Source: JAEVLT01 sp050496765 (lineage in GTDB: Bacteria > Bacillota > Bacilli > Bacillales > Cytobacillaceae). From it: a stretch of 64,000 nt of DNA. This document shows positions 43,478 through 52,383 of the stretch, piece by piece. Under the pieces are notes generated by a model. It saw only the letters and a list, made by a program, of their open reading frames with translations, did not search any database and had not been told where the DNA came from. The stretch covers positions 62,001 to 126,000 of the forward strand of contig NZ_JBNWEO010000014.1 in assembly GCF_050496765.1 (NCBI RefSeq), written 5' to 3'. Positions within the stretch are counted from its first letter, which is position 1; every line of letters starts with the position of its first letter. Both the position numbers and the translations under genes were made by a program.

Positions 43478-44875
43478 TCACTCCTCTGCTGCTTGTAATT
43501 TGCCCTTCTTTACTTTAACAAACCGATCAAAGATGATTAATATCGCAGGCATTACAATGATCGTACTAAGGAGGGCAAAGAACACATTCAATAATGTCAT
43601 CATACCAAAATTGCTCAAAATGACGAAATCGGAAACAAGTAAGGCACTGAACCCGCCGATCACAGATAATCCAGAGGCAAAAACCGCTCGGCCAATCTTT
43701 TTATTCGCAATGATGATTGCTTCCATACTTGCAAAACCTTTCTTTCGTTCTTCATAAAACCTTTCCATTATTAAAATGGTAAATTCCGTCCCGATTCCGA
43801 TAATTAAAGCACCCAGGGTTGCCGTAAGAGGGGTATAAGCAATGCCGAACAAATACATGATTCCCCCCGACCAGCCGACAATAAAAAGAATGGGAAGTAA
43901 AGGGATGAATGCTTTTAGTGGATGACGGTAAATGGCAAGCAAACCGAGAAACACAAGTCCAACTCCGATTAGAGTCATTTTATGCCTTCCTGTCGTTAAG
44001 GAAGAAACCATTTCAACATCAAGGACGGATTTTCCAGTAACTGTAGTGGTCAGTCCAGCCAATTGATTTTTTCCAACATAGGATTCCAAGTAACCGATAA
44101 AGCGTTTTAGATTCTTTGCTTCTAAGTGTTTAATCCCTACCGTGATGACTCCTTCGGTTTGTTCTTTATTTACAAATAGTTTCAATTGATCCTCTGGCAT
44201 ACGATTTATGACTGATTTTGGATTCTCTGGCACTTTCCCTCCATTTGCTTTTTTCAAGAGTGTGGTAATGGATTGGGAATTCACCACGACATCAGGAAAC
44301 TTTTTTTGCAAAGTCTCCGTCATGTCATCTGTCCATTTTAATATATTGTTATCAAGTACATGCTCTGCGCTATACATAATCGATACTTGATCGGTAGTTC
44401 CCAAAATCTCTCTCAATTTATGAATATCTTTTAACTCCGGTGTATTTTGTGGCATAAAAGTCTCTACATCTGTCTCGACGCCTGTGTTTATATCTCCCCA
44501 AATACCAAGTCCTGCAGTAATCAATGCAAGGAAGATGACAACCCATTTAAAAGAAATGACGGTTCGTGTTATTTTTTCAAGTAATCTTTCAACTTTTGAA
44601 GTTCCCTGAACTTTTGGGTTTTTACCATTTTTTTTCGTAAAAAAATGGTCTCTTGTGAATAAGACTGGGATCAAAATAAACAGGCCGACAAAAAAACTGA
44701 TCACAATCCCAATCGTCAGCATTTTCCCAAAATCCTGAATCATTGGCACAGGTGATGTGTACAATGCAATAAAACCAAGTCCAGTTGCACTAATTGCTGT
44801 TAAAACAGCTGGAACCATATTTTTGACTGTGCTGTTTAAACTTGATACACTTTTTTGTTCTTTTTTATTTTTCAT
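43478..44875 (-). CDS. RND/MMPL exporter, C-terminal part (TM5-TM12)
   Basis: The 465-residue protein starts where a normal MMPL/RND transporter enters TM5 (TVKNMVPAVLTAISATGLGF; SPVPMIQDFGKMLTIG). It then carries TM6, a cytosolic linker, TM7, the second extracytoplasmic domain (ETDVETFMPQNTPELKDI) and TM8-TM12, including the TM10 motif GALIIGIGTEFTILIMERF. It starts at an ATG overlapping the upstream stop as TAATG. It cannot function without the preceding gene product. Confidence 0.85.
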   Translation of the reverse strand: MKNKKEQKSVSSLNSTVKNMVPAVLTAISATGLGFIALYTSPVPMIQDFGKMLTIGIVISFFVGLFILIPVLFTRDHFFTKKNGKNPKVQGTSKVERLLEKITRTVISFKWVVIFLALITAGLGIWGDINTGVETDVETFMPQNTPELKDIHKLREILGTTDQVSIMYSAEHVLDNNILKWTDDMTETLQKKFPDVVVNSQSITTLLKKANGGKVPENPKSVINRMPEDQLKLFVNKEQTEGVITVGIKHLEAKNLKRFIGYLESYVGKNQLAGLTTTVTGKSVLDVEMVSSLTTGRHKMTLIGVGLVFLGLLAIYRHPLKAFIPLLPILFIVGWSGGIMYLFGIAYTPLTATLGALIIGIGTEFTILIMERFYEERKKGFASMEAIIIANKKIGRAVFASGLSVIGGFSALLVSDFVILSNFGMMTLLNVFFALLSTIIVMPAILIIFDRFVKVKKGKLQAAEE

Positions 44876-46383
44876 TAAGCCTGTTCCCTTCTTTCCATTT
44901 CTTCATTGTAACGACTTTGGAATTGGATAGCATAGTCGATACCAAGCCCAATTAGGATTGGAAAAACGGCCATTGAAACCATTGTCATTGGAATGCTTAA
45001 CCACCCCATTAGACCAATTGTGCCAATGACAGCAAGCAAAATGACCAGGAGCGGAAGGAGTCTCCACCTAACTTTAAATACGATCGTGAGCACAATGATC
45101 ATAAAAATTATGGATAGTCCTATCATTTTTTTCATACTTGTTTTCATAGATGTCCGAATGGAATCATCCAGCACCGGTTTCCCTGATACCATTGTGTTGA
45201 TTGATTGAAGCTTATTTTCATTTAAATAGTGTTTGATCTCACCAGCGACTTCACTTTTTGTCGAATCCTCCACGTTTCCTTTAAATTTCACGATAAAGAG
45301 CATGTTCTCTTTCCCTACGATGACATTACTAAATAAATCTCGTAAATTACCATTATCATCATAAATCATTTTATCCAATGTCCTTTGGGTCTTTGGAAGT
45401 CCTGGCGACATATTGTCGGAATACGTCAGCATGGTTTCTAAATTATTGCTTATTGTGATTAACTGGTTTCCCATTTCAGAAAGACCATTCGCTAATTTTT
45501 TCAGATCATTTGTTTGCGCAATTTTTTTCTCGTTTAATTCTTGCAAAGAAGACTTTTGGCTATTAAGGCCTTGCTGCATACCGCTTAAACCGGAAATGGT
45601 ATTGTCAGAAATGGCCGTTAGTTTTGCCCCTTTTTCTGAGGATATGATCATTTGTTTTGACAATTCTTCAAGCTGAATAGTCCCTTGACTTAATTGCTGC
45701 AGTTGTTTTTGCCGCTCCGGATTTGCAGCAAGCGATTTCTCTAACTGGTAACTCACGCTTTTCATCCTTACTGCTGCTTCATACAATTGATTTCCCATTT
45801 TTGAATAGCCATCTGTTAGCTGTAATGTGCCATTTGATAATTTTTTCTGCCCTTCAATCATTTTGCCAATTCCATCATTAAGATTTGCCATGTTTTGTTC
45901 CAGATTATTGCTGGCAGATTGTGGGGTCATATTTTGGTTAAGTTTGGTACTAATTTCATTAAGGTTGCTGCTCATCTTGCTTAAACCTGCTGTTACTTCC
46001 TTTAAACCCTCTGCATACTTTTCTGCCTGGTTGATCGATAGTTGATGAATCATTGTGTTGGGGCTGACAATAGAAAAGATCTCATCGTATGAATCCAGCT
46101 TTTTTTCCAAGCCTTCCATATTTTGAATGGACTGAATTGTCAGCAGATCTTTCGGATTTTTTGCCTGATACAGGACAATGATTGACTCGCCGCCAAATTT
46201 CTTTTCCAATGCCATATTATTTTGAAAAGGTTTCGTATCTTTCTCAATCAAAGTCTCATTCCCAGTCGCCAATTTAATACTGGCTGCCCCTGCAGCAAAA
46301 AGCAAAATCACAACCATTGTTAAAAGAATCAGTTTCATCGGATTCTTTCTAATGAATTCAGACATTTGTGTGAATATCTTCAT
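44875..46383 (-). CDS. RND/MMPL exporter, N-terminal part (TM1-TM4)
   Basis: The 502-residue protein has TM1 (LILLTMVVILLFAAGAASI), a long extracytoplasmic domain with about 200 residues of coiled coil (LNQNMTPQSASNNLEQNM; KKLSNGTLQLTDGYSKM) and TM2-TM4, ending in the TM4 motif FPILIGLGIDYAIQFQSRYN. A normal family member would continue into TM5 in the same chain; here it stops after ERREQA. The ATG at 46383 follows AAAGGAGG by 5 nt. Long coiled-coil inserts of this kind occur in YdgH/MmpL-like lipid or lipopeptide exporters. Confidence 0.85.
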   Translation of the reverse strand: MKIFTQMSEFIRKNPMKLILLTMVVILLFAAGAASIKLATGNETLIEKDTKPFQNNMALEKKFGGESIIVLYQAKNPKDLLTIQSIQNMEGLEKKLDSYDEIFSIVSPNTMIHQLSINQAEKYAEGLKEVTAGLSKMSSNLNEISTKLNQNMTPQSASNNLEQNMANLNDGIGKMIEGQKKLSNGTLQLTDGYSKMGNQLYEAAVRMKSVSYQLEKSLAANPERQKQLQQLSQGTIQLEELSKQMIISSEKGAKLTAISDNTISGLSGMQQGLNSQKSSLQELNEKKIAQTNDLKKLANGLSEMGNQLITISNNLETMLTYSDNMSPGLPKTQRTLDKMIYDDNGNLRDLFSNVIVGKENMLFIVKFKGNVEDSTKSEVAGEIKHYLNENKLQSINTMVSGKPVLDDSIRTSMKTSMKKMIGLSIIFMIIVLTIVFKVRWRLLPLLVILLAVIGTIGLMGWLSIPMTMVSMAVFPILIGLGIDYAIQFQSRYNEEMERREQA

Positions 46384-46401
46384 GTGTTCCTCCTTTAATT
46401 T

Positions 46402-46451
46402 TGTTAGTACTAACATACATAAAAGATTTAAAAAGTTTGTTAGTGATAACT
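46402..46451 (-). promoter_or_regulatory. Two TetR-type operators upstream of the MMPL exporter
   Basis: TGTTAGTACTAACA (46402-46415) is a perfect 14-bp palindrome. TGTTAGTGATAACT (46438-46451) is a second, less perfect copy with centres 36 bp apart. Both lie between the promoter and the start codon. Confidence 0.75.
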
Positions 46452-46458
46452 TACATTT

Positions 46459-46487
46459 AATATAATTGTTTTTCATACTACTGTCAA
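46459..46487 (-). promoter_or_regulatory. Promoter of the MMPL exporter operon
   Basis: On the minus strand TTGACA (46482-46487), 17 bp, TATATT (46459-46464). Transcription would begin immediately upstream of the first operator. Confidence 0.75.
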
Positions 46488-46512
46488 TCTCCAGTATTTT
46501 GAACAGTAAAAA

Positions 46513-46543
46513 AACAATGGTATCGAAACCGCATACCATTGTT
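46513..46543 (-). terminator. Intrinsic terminator of the small membrane protein gene
   Basis: AACAATGGTAT (46513-46523) pairs perfectly with ATACCATTGTT (46533-46543). On the minus strand it is followed by seven T residues. Confidence 0.88.
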
Positions 46544-46583
46544 TATACGTAAGAATTTTCAAACTCTTTAAATACTGAACATC

Positions 46584-46991
46584 TTATATTCCGGATTGTA
46601 ATTTTTTATAACCAAAATGTTTTATAGTGAATGCAGCAATGATACCGAAAATTGCAAAAGCCAGAATACTTGAAATAACGGTCCCCATTCCTGCATCCCA
46701 TGGTAATTTTACTTTTCCTTGTGCAGCGTTAAGCGGAATAACAATAACCCAAACAGCAACTCCCCAAAAAACTCCAATAATAAATGTTCCCCAATGCTGA
46801 ACCGCTCTCACTTTCCTTATGATTAGAAGCAGTAAATAGCCGGCAATTTGACCTGCAAGAATATGGAGAAGCAATTGGACAAAAGTTAAATTTGCTTCTA
46901 AATGGGATATACCTGTTTTTTCAGCGAACATAACAATCCCTGCTTGAATTAATGAACCAATTAAAAAACCCAATGAATACTTAATGTACAT
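46584..46991 (-). CDS. Four-helix membrane protein of unknown function
   Basis: This 135-residue integral membrane protein has four hydrophobic segments (about 5-22, 37-60, 67-88, 106-125) and small connecting loops, resembling YagU/DUF1440-type proteins. No catalytic motif is seen. The ATG at 46991 has AAGGGTG 8 nt upstream. It has its own terminator and no clear link to its neighbours. Confidence 0.7.
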   Translation of the reverse strand: MYIKYSLGFLIGSLIQAGIVMFAEKTGISHLEANLTFVQLLLHILAGQIAGYLLLLIIRKVRAVQHWGTFIIGVFWGVAVWVIVIPLNAAQGKVKLPWDAGMGTVISSILAFAIFGIIAAFTIKHFGYKKLQSGI

Positions 46992-47181
46992 CACTTTATC
47001 ACCCTTTTTATTTTAGTTTTAAGTAGATGTACAATCTTTATACAAGCAGGGTATAAAAATTATTCATTGATGACCGATAAAAAGTGAGCATCAATGCAGT
47101 ACTGTTTATTATAGAAATAAATACCTTTCCTAACTGTTACAACTATTCGAACAATGAGAAAAGGAGGCGGAAAACAGTCCA

Positions 47182-49545
47182 TTAATGCTCGCGATTGACG
47201 ATATAATCGAGCAATTGTTTAAGAAATGGAGTCTTTCGTTGCACTTCTTGCAGCACTTCAATCCCCTGGCAATAATGTTTCCACATTTTTTTTCGCGCTT
47301 CATCAGCCCCGAGGAGGGTCACAAAGGTTGACTGGTTGTGCTCGGCATCTTGACCAATCGGTTTTCCGAGCAGGTTTCGATCCCCTTCAAAATCCAGCAG
47401 GTCATCTTTAATCTGAAAAGCAATGCCCGCATGATAAGCAAACTTTTTTAACATTTCGGTTTCCAATGCATCCTTCTCTGCAAGAATGGCTGGCATCATC
47501 AGCGAAGCTTCAAACGCAATTCCGGTTTTATAAAAGCAAAGCGCCTCCAATTGCTCAAGAGTCAGTGGCATCCCCCTTGAGTTTACGTCCATCGTCTGAC
47601 CCATGCACATTAACTCTGTTACTTTAGTCGAATAGTGAATCAATTGAAGCACCATCCTAGAATGAAATCGGGCAAGTGTTGTTTGCTCCCCAATCGCCTT
47701 TTGCGTCAGAAACAGACCGGTTAACTCGGCTGTCGCCGTGTTATACAGTTTGTGCACGGTGGGACGGCCCCTGCGAAAGGACGCATTATCCTGGGCCGGC
47801 AAATCATCAAAAATGAGTGAAGCAGTATGCATGTATTCCAATGATCTCAAAAGCGGCAAAATAGAAAATCGATCTAACCCGTACTCATTTACACCCATAT
47901 ACCAGGCAATGATCGGCCTCAATCGTTTTCCATCCCCTTCAAGGCAATAATTTGCAGCTTCAATGATCGGAACTGCCGTTAAAGAATCATTCCCGATTGT
48001 TGAAATTGGTAAAACGCTATTAATCTGCTGGCGTACTCCTTTAATCGTTTCCGAAAATTCTTCCCGCTCCCTCCGTTCATCTTTCAATTGTGAAATCATC
48101 TGATCCCGAAGCAGCTTATCAAAAAAATCCACATCAACAGCTTTATCAACCATTTTTTGAAGAACACGGTTGAAGCCCGGGTTGCTGGCAGCAAACAGTT
48201 CCATCACTTCATTGTATGTTTTGTTTCCCATTCGTCCTTTAAAGCGTTTAAGTCCGTTGATCGCACGGTCAAGAATTACCTCACGAGTATCCGGTTCTGA
48301 GTAATAGACGTGATGGATCAAATGAAAAATAACCGTCCAATAGAATTCAAACGGGTTGATAAGATCCGGACGCCGTTGGTGGTATTTGAGATAATACGTA
48401 TAGGGCGTAACCGCACCCACGTTCAAATCCTCAAACATGTCGGCAAAATCATCTGCAAGCTGATTGTAAATGCCGTAGAAAAAGGTTCGGTTTTCGAAGC
48501 CCTCATCTTCAGGTGCATTCATAACCGAGCGGGCAATTAAGCGGGAATAAGAGGACTTTAAGATGATTGGTATATAAATCTCCTCATTTGTATAGTGAGG
48601 ATTGGACAATTCCTTGACCCGATCTACTTCCTGCGATTGAAAAAAAACATACGATTGTTTGAAAAATGACCGTAAAGTGTCCGGACGGTGATTGTCTTTT
48701 ATGTACTCAAATGCTTCCCTCAGTTCCTCATGAATAAAACGAATGAAACTCAAGTGATTCCCTGGCCATCTTTCTAATTCTGGAACAATACCAGTCACAA
48801 GCGCTGTCCGAATTATATTTGAATATTCTGCTTTTTCGTTTTCTGACAAAACATTTGCATCAAGAAGGTCATCAATGTATGGATAGGTAAGACCGTAAGA
48901 ATAGCCGAGCCGAATCGCTTTAGCAAGACTTTCGGCACGTTCTGTTGGTGAATCCTTTTTATCCATTTCCACAAACTCATGCATGAGTACGCCAGCAATG
49001 ATTTTTAACAATTTTCTCTGGGCATGATCCGGATCCATCCCCTTCGGAATAGTAGCTGAAACCGTCTTAAGTTTATCGATCAGCCAAATGATTGTCGATT
49101 CGATGCCTTCTTTCTCGCCCCAGCGGTACAACTGGGCGATGCTAAAATCCTTCTGATTGCGTTCCCGTTTTGTCAGATGCTTTTTTAACTGGTCAACCAC
49201 ACGCCGCACCTTGTCCCGCGTTTCAATGGAATCCAAGGTTTTACCCAAATCCCGTATAAAAAGATAGGAAATGCTTCGATTTAGGTATGGATCCAATTTT
49301 CCTTTGCGCGCGAGCCATTGGATATATTGATGATCATTCCTTGAATCCGGCTCTCTCATCCTGTCAGTCAAAAAGGAAAACAATGAAGGTCTATGGTTTT
49401 GTTTCCAGGATTGCAAATCTTCAATTAAGGTTGAGACAAACGTCTTTTGCAAGACTTGCTGTTTAAGAGTCTGAAAATATTGGTCAGCTTTTTTTACAGC
49501 CATCCGATAGCATTCATTTGGATTTTTGACAAACTCCTCACTCAT
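47182..49545 (-). CDS. Two-domain isoprenoid synthase (terpene-synthase-like domain fused to polyprenyl synthetase)
   Basis: The 787-residue protein ends in a clear trans-prenyltransferase domain (about residues 500-787): GDGKRLRP, the first Asp-rich motif DDLPAQD (580-586) followed by RRGRPTVH, the YKTG motif near 672, and the second Asp-rich motif KDDLLDFEGD (713-722). The N-terminal 480 residues are all-helical and show their own pair of Asp-rich sites, DDLLD (225-229) and DDFADMFED (365-373), in the order and spacing of a class I terpenoid synthase fold. Homologues are simply called polyprenyl synthetases. A prenyl diphosphate made by the C-terminal domain and processed by the N-terminal one is an inference. 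No signal peptide. RBS TTGAGGT. Confidence 0.8.
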   Translation of the reverse strand: MSEEFVKNPNECYRMAVKKADQYFQTLKQQVLQKTFVSTLIEDLQSWKQNHRPSLFSFLTDRMREPDSRNDHQYIQWLARKGKLDPYLNRSISYLFIRDLGKTLDSIETRDKVRRVVDQLKKHLTKRERNQKDFSIAQLYRWGEKEGIESTIIWLIDKLKTVSATIPKGMDPDHAQRKLLKIIAGVLMHEFVEMDKKDSPTERAESLAKAIRLGYSYGLTYPYIDDLLDANVLSENEKAEYSNIIRTALVTGIVPELERWPGNHLSFIRFIHEELREAFEYIKDNHRPDTLRSFFKQSYVFFQSQEVDRVKELSNPHYTNEEIYIPIILKSSYSRLIARSVMNAPEDEGFENRTFFYGIYNQLADDFADMFEDLNVGAVTPYTYYLKYHQRRPDLINPFEFYWTVIFHLIHHVYYSEPDTREVILDRAINGLKRFKGRMGNKTYNEVMELFAASNPGFNRVLQKMVDKAVDVDFFDKLLRDQMISQLKDERREREEFSETIKGVRQQINSVLPISTIGNDSLTAVPIIEAANYCLEGDGKRLRPIIAWYMGVNEYGLDRFSILPLLRSLEYMHTASLIFDDLPAQDNASFRRGRPTVHKLYNTATAELTGLFLTQKAIGEQTTLARFHSRMVLQLIHYSTKVTELMCMGQTMDVNSRGMPLTLEQLEALCFYKTGIAFEASLMMPAILAEKDALETEMLKKFAYHAGIAFQIKDDLLDFEGDRNLLGKPIGQDAEHNQSTFVTLLGADEARKKMWKHYCQGIEVLQEVQRKTPFLKQLLDYIVNREH

Positions 49546-49562
49546 ACTTTGCGTACCTCAAC

Positions 49563-49775
49563 TCATTTGGTTTCACTTTCTAAGCTATATTTTAACCATT
49601 CTATTAAGTATAGTGCCAAAATCCCCTCTTTATGCCAATAACCGCATTCGATATATTCCTTTAATCCATAAAAAACGCATTGGGCTTCTTCATTGAAATC
49701 CAATGCGTTTTTATACGTGAATGCTTTTTTTTTATGATAAACGCGTATTGTCATATTTAACCCATATAGAGCCAA
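49563..49775 (-). CDS. Possible small protein upstream of the isoprenoid synthase
   Basis: A frame of 63-70 residues (from TTG 49775 or ATG 49754) ends 18 bp before the synthase gene. The sequence looks protein-like (NEEAQCVFYGLKEYIECGYW) but has no RBS and no known family. It contains a perfect 13-bp inverted repeat (49671-49683 with 49700-49712) that looks like a terminator, so the frame may be fortuitous. The IS21 element inserted 17 bp upstream may have removed its promoter. Confidence 0.3.
   Translation of the reverse strand: MALYGLNMTIRVYHKKKAFTYKNALDFNEEAQCVFYGLKEYIECGYWHKEGILALYLIEWLKYSLESETK
49671..49712. terminator. Terminator-like hairpin left of the IS21 element
   Basis: AAAAACGCATTGG (49671-49683) pairs perfectly with CCAATGCGTTTTT (49700-49712) with a 16-nt loop and T/A runs on both sides. 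Before the IS21 insertion it would have been about 80 bp behind the small gene now at 52384-52542. Confidence 0.6.
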
Positions 49776-49827
49776 TCATTAATTGAAGCCTTGTAACCGT
49801 CAAGTGAAAATGAACACTTTTTGCTAA

Positions 49828-50598
49828 TTAATTTTGGACACTTTTTCGCCCAAAAATTGAAGAACGATGTTTCATACGATAACTTTCTTCTTCTTTAAAA
49901 TGGATCACTTCTGCTCGATGGATGAGTCTATCTAAAATAGCTGTAGTAATGCCAGGATCCCCTAATAATTCGCCCCATTCCTGAGGGCTTTTGTTTGATG
50001 TTATAATGACGGAGGCTCGATCGTACAAGTCATTAATCAAATGAAATAACAGATTAGCTTCCCGAGTGTCCATCGCCATGTACATCAAGTCATCAATAAT
50101 GACCAAATGGGAGTCTCTAATTCGTTTCATCCTTGTCTGTGACTTTCTTGTAAATTCCTCCGTTTTCAATGTGTGTATTAATTCCCCCATTGAGATAAAG
50201 GATACTTTATATCCTTGATGAATAGCCTCTATTCCTAGTGCCGTCGAGAGGAGGGTTTTTCCCACCCCTGTCGGCCCTAGAAGTATAAGGTTGTACAGTT
50301 GATCAATCCAAGTGAATTCCTGTAATTGATTAATTTGCTTCATGCTTAGGGATTGTTGCTCATTGACGTTAAATGCATCAATTGTTTTATAAAAAGGAAA
50401 CCCTGCCCACTTTAATCGCTTTTCAATTTGCTTCTCATCACGACGCTTTTGCTCATAAGCCGTCAGGTGCTCGACAAACATCCTGTATGTCCAATCCTCC
50501 GATTCGGCTTGGGAAATTAGCGTAGGAAGATAGGTGGCGCTTTCCGACCACCTTAATGAACATAAACGTTGTTGCAGTTGTTCTAGAGACAAGCTCAA
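49828..50598 (-). CDS. istB: IS21-family helper ATPase IstB
   Basis: This 256-residue AAA+ ATPase related to DnaC is needed for transposition. Walker A is LLGPTGVGKTLLSTAL near residue 107 and Walker B HLVIIDDLMYM near 170, with sensor-like SVIITSNKSP. It starts at TTG 50598, 8 nt after GGAGGT, and overlaps the istA stop by TTGA, so translation is coupled. Confidence 0.93.
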   Translation of the reverse strand: MSLSLEQLQQRLCSLRWSESATYLPTLISQAESEDWTYRMFVEHLTAYEQKRRDEKQIEKRLKWAGFPFYKTIDAFNVNEQQSLSMKQINQLQEFTWIDQLYNLILLGPTGVGKTLLSTALGIEAIHQGYKVSFISMGELIHTLKTEEFTRKSQTRMKRIRDSHLVIIDDLMYMAMDTREANLLFHLINDLYDRASVIITSNKSPQEWGELLGDPGITTAILDRLIHRAEVIHFKEEESYRMKHRSSIFGRKSVQN

Positions 50599-52163
50599 TT
50601 GGGTATACCTCCTTGTAAAATCGCAAAATAGTCATTCATATCTCGAATCTTTGGTTTCGTTAATAGGACGGATTTATCAGCTGCTTCCAAAGGCTTTATC
50701 GGGGCTTTTTCTGGCTCGGCTTGTGCACTGTCCTCTTGGCGCTGTCGTTTAACATATAGGATAATATCACTAAATTCAGTCGCACTATACAAGCCTCTAT
50801 CCATACACTCCTTTAAAGCCTCGCATGCAAACTCTGGAGCCGTTTTAATCGCTTTTGATATAAGCTGAAGCTGATCCCGAATATATCGCGGATATCTACT
50901 ATGGACTTCAGTTAGAAATTCATGTGCGAGCTCAACTTCTTCAAATTGCTTAGAAACACTCGCGATGTAAGCAGGAATACCTTTGGTTCGGTCTCGTTTA
51001 TGTTGGCGGTCTTGGATCAATCTGCCCTTTTCTTGACAAATAATATGATCCGCAATCACAGACCCTTCCTTTTCCTCTCGAACAAGGAGATGGCTCTCAT
51101 CCGTCACTTCTATATAAACATCTTTATCTTTCTTATAGGTTCCGAGAGGAACAGAGTAGCGATTTGACAAGTAGAGAATGGTGTTGTCCTTACGAACGGT
51201 TCTTGTTATACTTGAATCAACGTTTGAAAGTACAATTTCTTTAGTGACTAGTCGTAAGTGTTGTTTTTCTATGGCAAACACTTCGACTGGTCTTTTTTTG
51301 GTTGTATTGTGAACTTTACCATTCCCCGTCCTTTCTAGCCAGGCGATACACTGTTCATTCCACTGATCGATCCCACCGAATACCCGATTTTTAGCGAAGT
51401 TTTTCTTTATAAATCCAACTACATTCTCAATCCGACCTTTACTTTCAGGGTCCGCTTTCCGACAGACGTGGAGGACTAATTTTCTTTCTTCACGGTAAGC
51501 TTGAAATTCTCCCGTAAGTATTAAATCACCTGAATTCTCACTGACTACCATGAGAGAATCCTGATCATAAACAAGTTCATGTGGAATGCCTCCATAAAAC
51601 TGAAAGGCGCTCTCATGCGTTCGAATAACATCTTTCGTTGTGAATGGCCTGTCCAGCCATTCGACGTACTTAAAACGAGAATGTGACAACACAAAGCTAA
51701 TGAAATATAACTTAATCTCCTTTCCTTCCGGTGTTTTTTGTACGGTTTGGCCAAAGTCGACCTGCGCCTGTCTTCCCATTGGTGGATCTGGAATGGCTTC
51801 ATAGACCCGCTTTTCTTCGACTTTAGGAATATTGTATTTCTCACGTAATCCTTTAACGTAGCCACGCACTGTACTCTCGCCAATTTGTAATGTCGGATTC
51901 TCTTCTCGTAACCAATCATGGATTTGGGAAGAAGAGAGATCAGGGTGCTCGCTTAACCATGTGTGAATGAGCATTTCATAAGGATCCAATTTTTTATACC
52001 TCGTTTTTGTAGATGCCATCCATGCACTCATTTCCTCTGGTGATTTCTCAAGGTATTTATACACGGTAGTCCTAGAGATCCCTAATTTTCTAGCAATTCT
52101 TCTCACCCTAAATCCTTGCTGCTTTAATTGATAAATTTCCATATACACTTTCCACTTTTCCAC
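50595..52163 (-). CDS. istA: IS21-family transposase IstA
   Basis: This 522-residue DDE transposase has an N-terminal helix-turn-helix (VRRIARKLGISRTTVYKYLE). The catalytic core has D in AQVDFGQTVQ, D in LVYDQDSLMVV and E in SKGRIENVVGFIKKNF, followed by a beta-barrel domain (TVRKDNTILYLSNRYSVP). Length is normal and no damage is seen. Confidence 0.93.
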   Translation of the reverse strand: MEKWKVYMEIYQLKQQGFRVRRIARKLGISRTTVYKYLEKSPEEMSAWMASTKTRYKKLDPYEMLIHTWLSEHPDLSSSQIHDWLREENPTLQIGESTVRGYVKGLREKYNIPKVEEKRVYEAIPDPPMGRQAQVDFGQTVQKTPEGKEIKLYFISFVLSHSRFKYVEWLDRPFTTKDVIRTHESAFQFYGGIPHELVYDQDSLMVVSENSGDLILTGEFQAYREERKLVLHVCRKADPESKGRIENVVGFIKKNFAKNRVFGGIDQWNEQCIAWLERTGNGKVHNTTKKRPVEVFAIEKQHLRLVTKEIVLSNVDSSITRTVRKDNTILYLSNRYSVPLGTYKKDKDVYIEVTDESHLLVREEKEGSVIADHIICQEKGRLIQDRQHKRDRTKGIPAYIASVSKQFEEVELAHEFLTEVHSRYPRYIRDQLQLISKAIKTAPEFACEALKECMDRGLYSATEFSDIILYVKRQRQEDSAQAEPEKAPIKPLEAADKSVLLTKPKIRDMNDYFAILQGGIPN

Positions 52164-52261
52164 CTTTCAACTTCCCTCCACCTGAATTGATAGTCTAATA
52201 ACCTATCATATTATACAGGTTTATGGGAAAACATTTAATAGTATGGGGAAGGTGAGCGCGA

Positions 52262-52310
52262 GCATTGAAAAGGGTGCCGCCCCTCCCCGGGGCGGCACCC
52301 TTTTCAATGC
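52262..52310. repeat. Perfect 22-bp GC-rich hairpin inside IS21
   Basis: Positions 52262-52283 pair perfectly with 52289-52310 around the 5-nt loop TCCCC. The core GGGTGCCGCCCC / GGGGCGGCACCC is far more GC-rich than its surroundings. It lies about 100 bp upstream of istA. Confidence 0.88.
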
Positions 52311-52383
52311 CAAATCCCCTAAGCCCCTAGGTTAAAAAGTGTCCATTTTTATCTAGCGGAAACTGTCTACTTTAGTATAGCAG

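Noticed and set aside
44872..44880. The MMPL pair as two independent full transporters
   Set aside because: Helix counting shows that the first has only TM1-TM4 and the second TM5-TM12, so they are halves of one protein.
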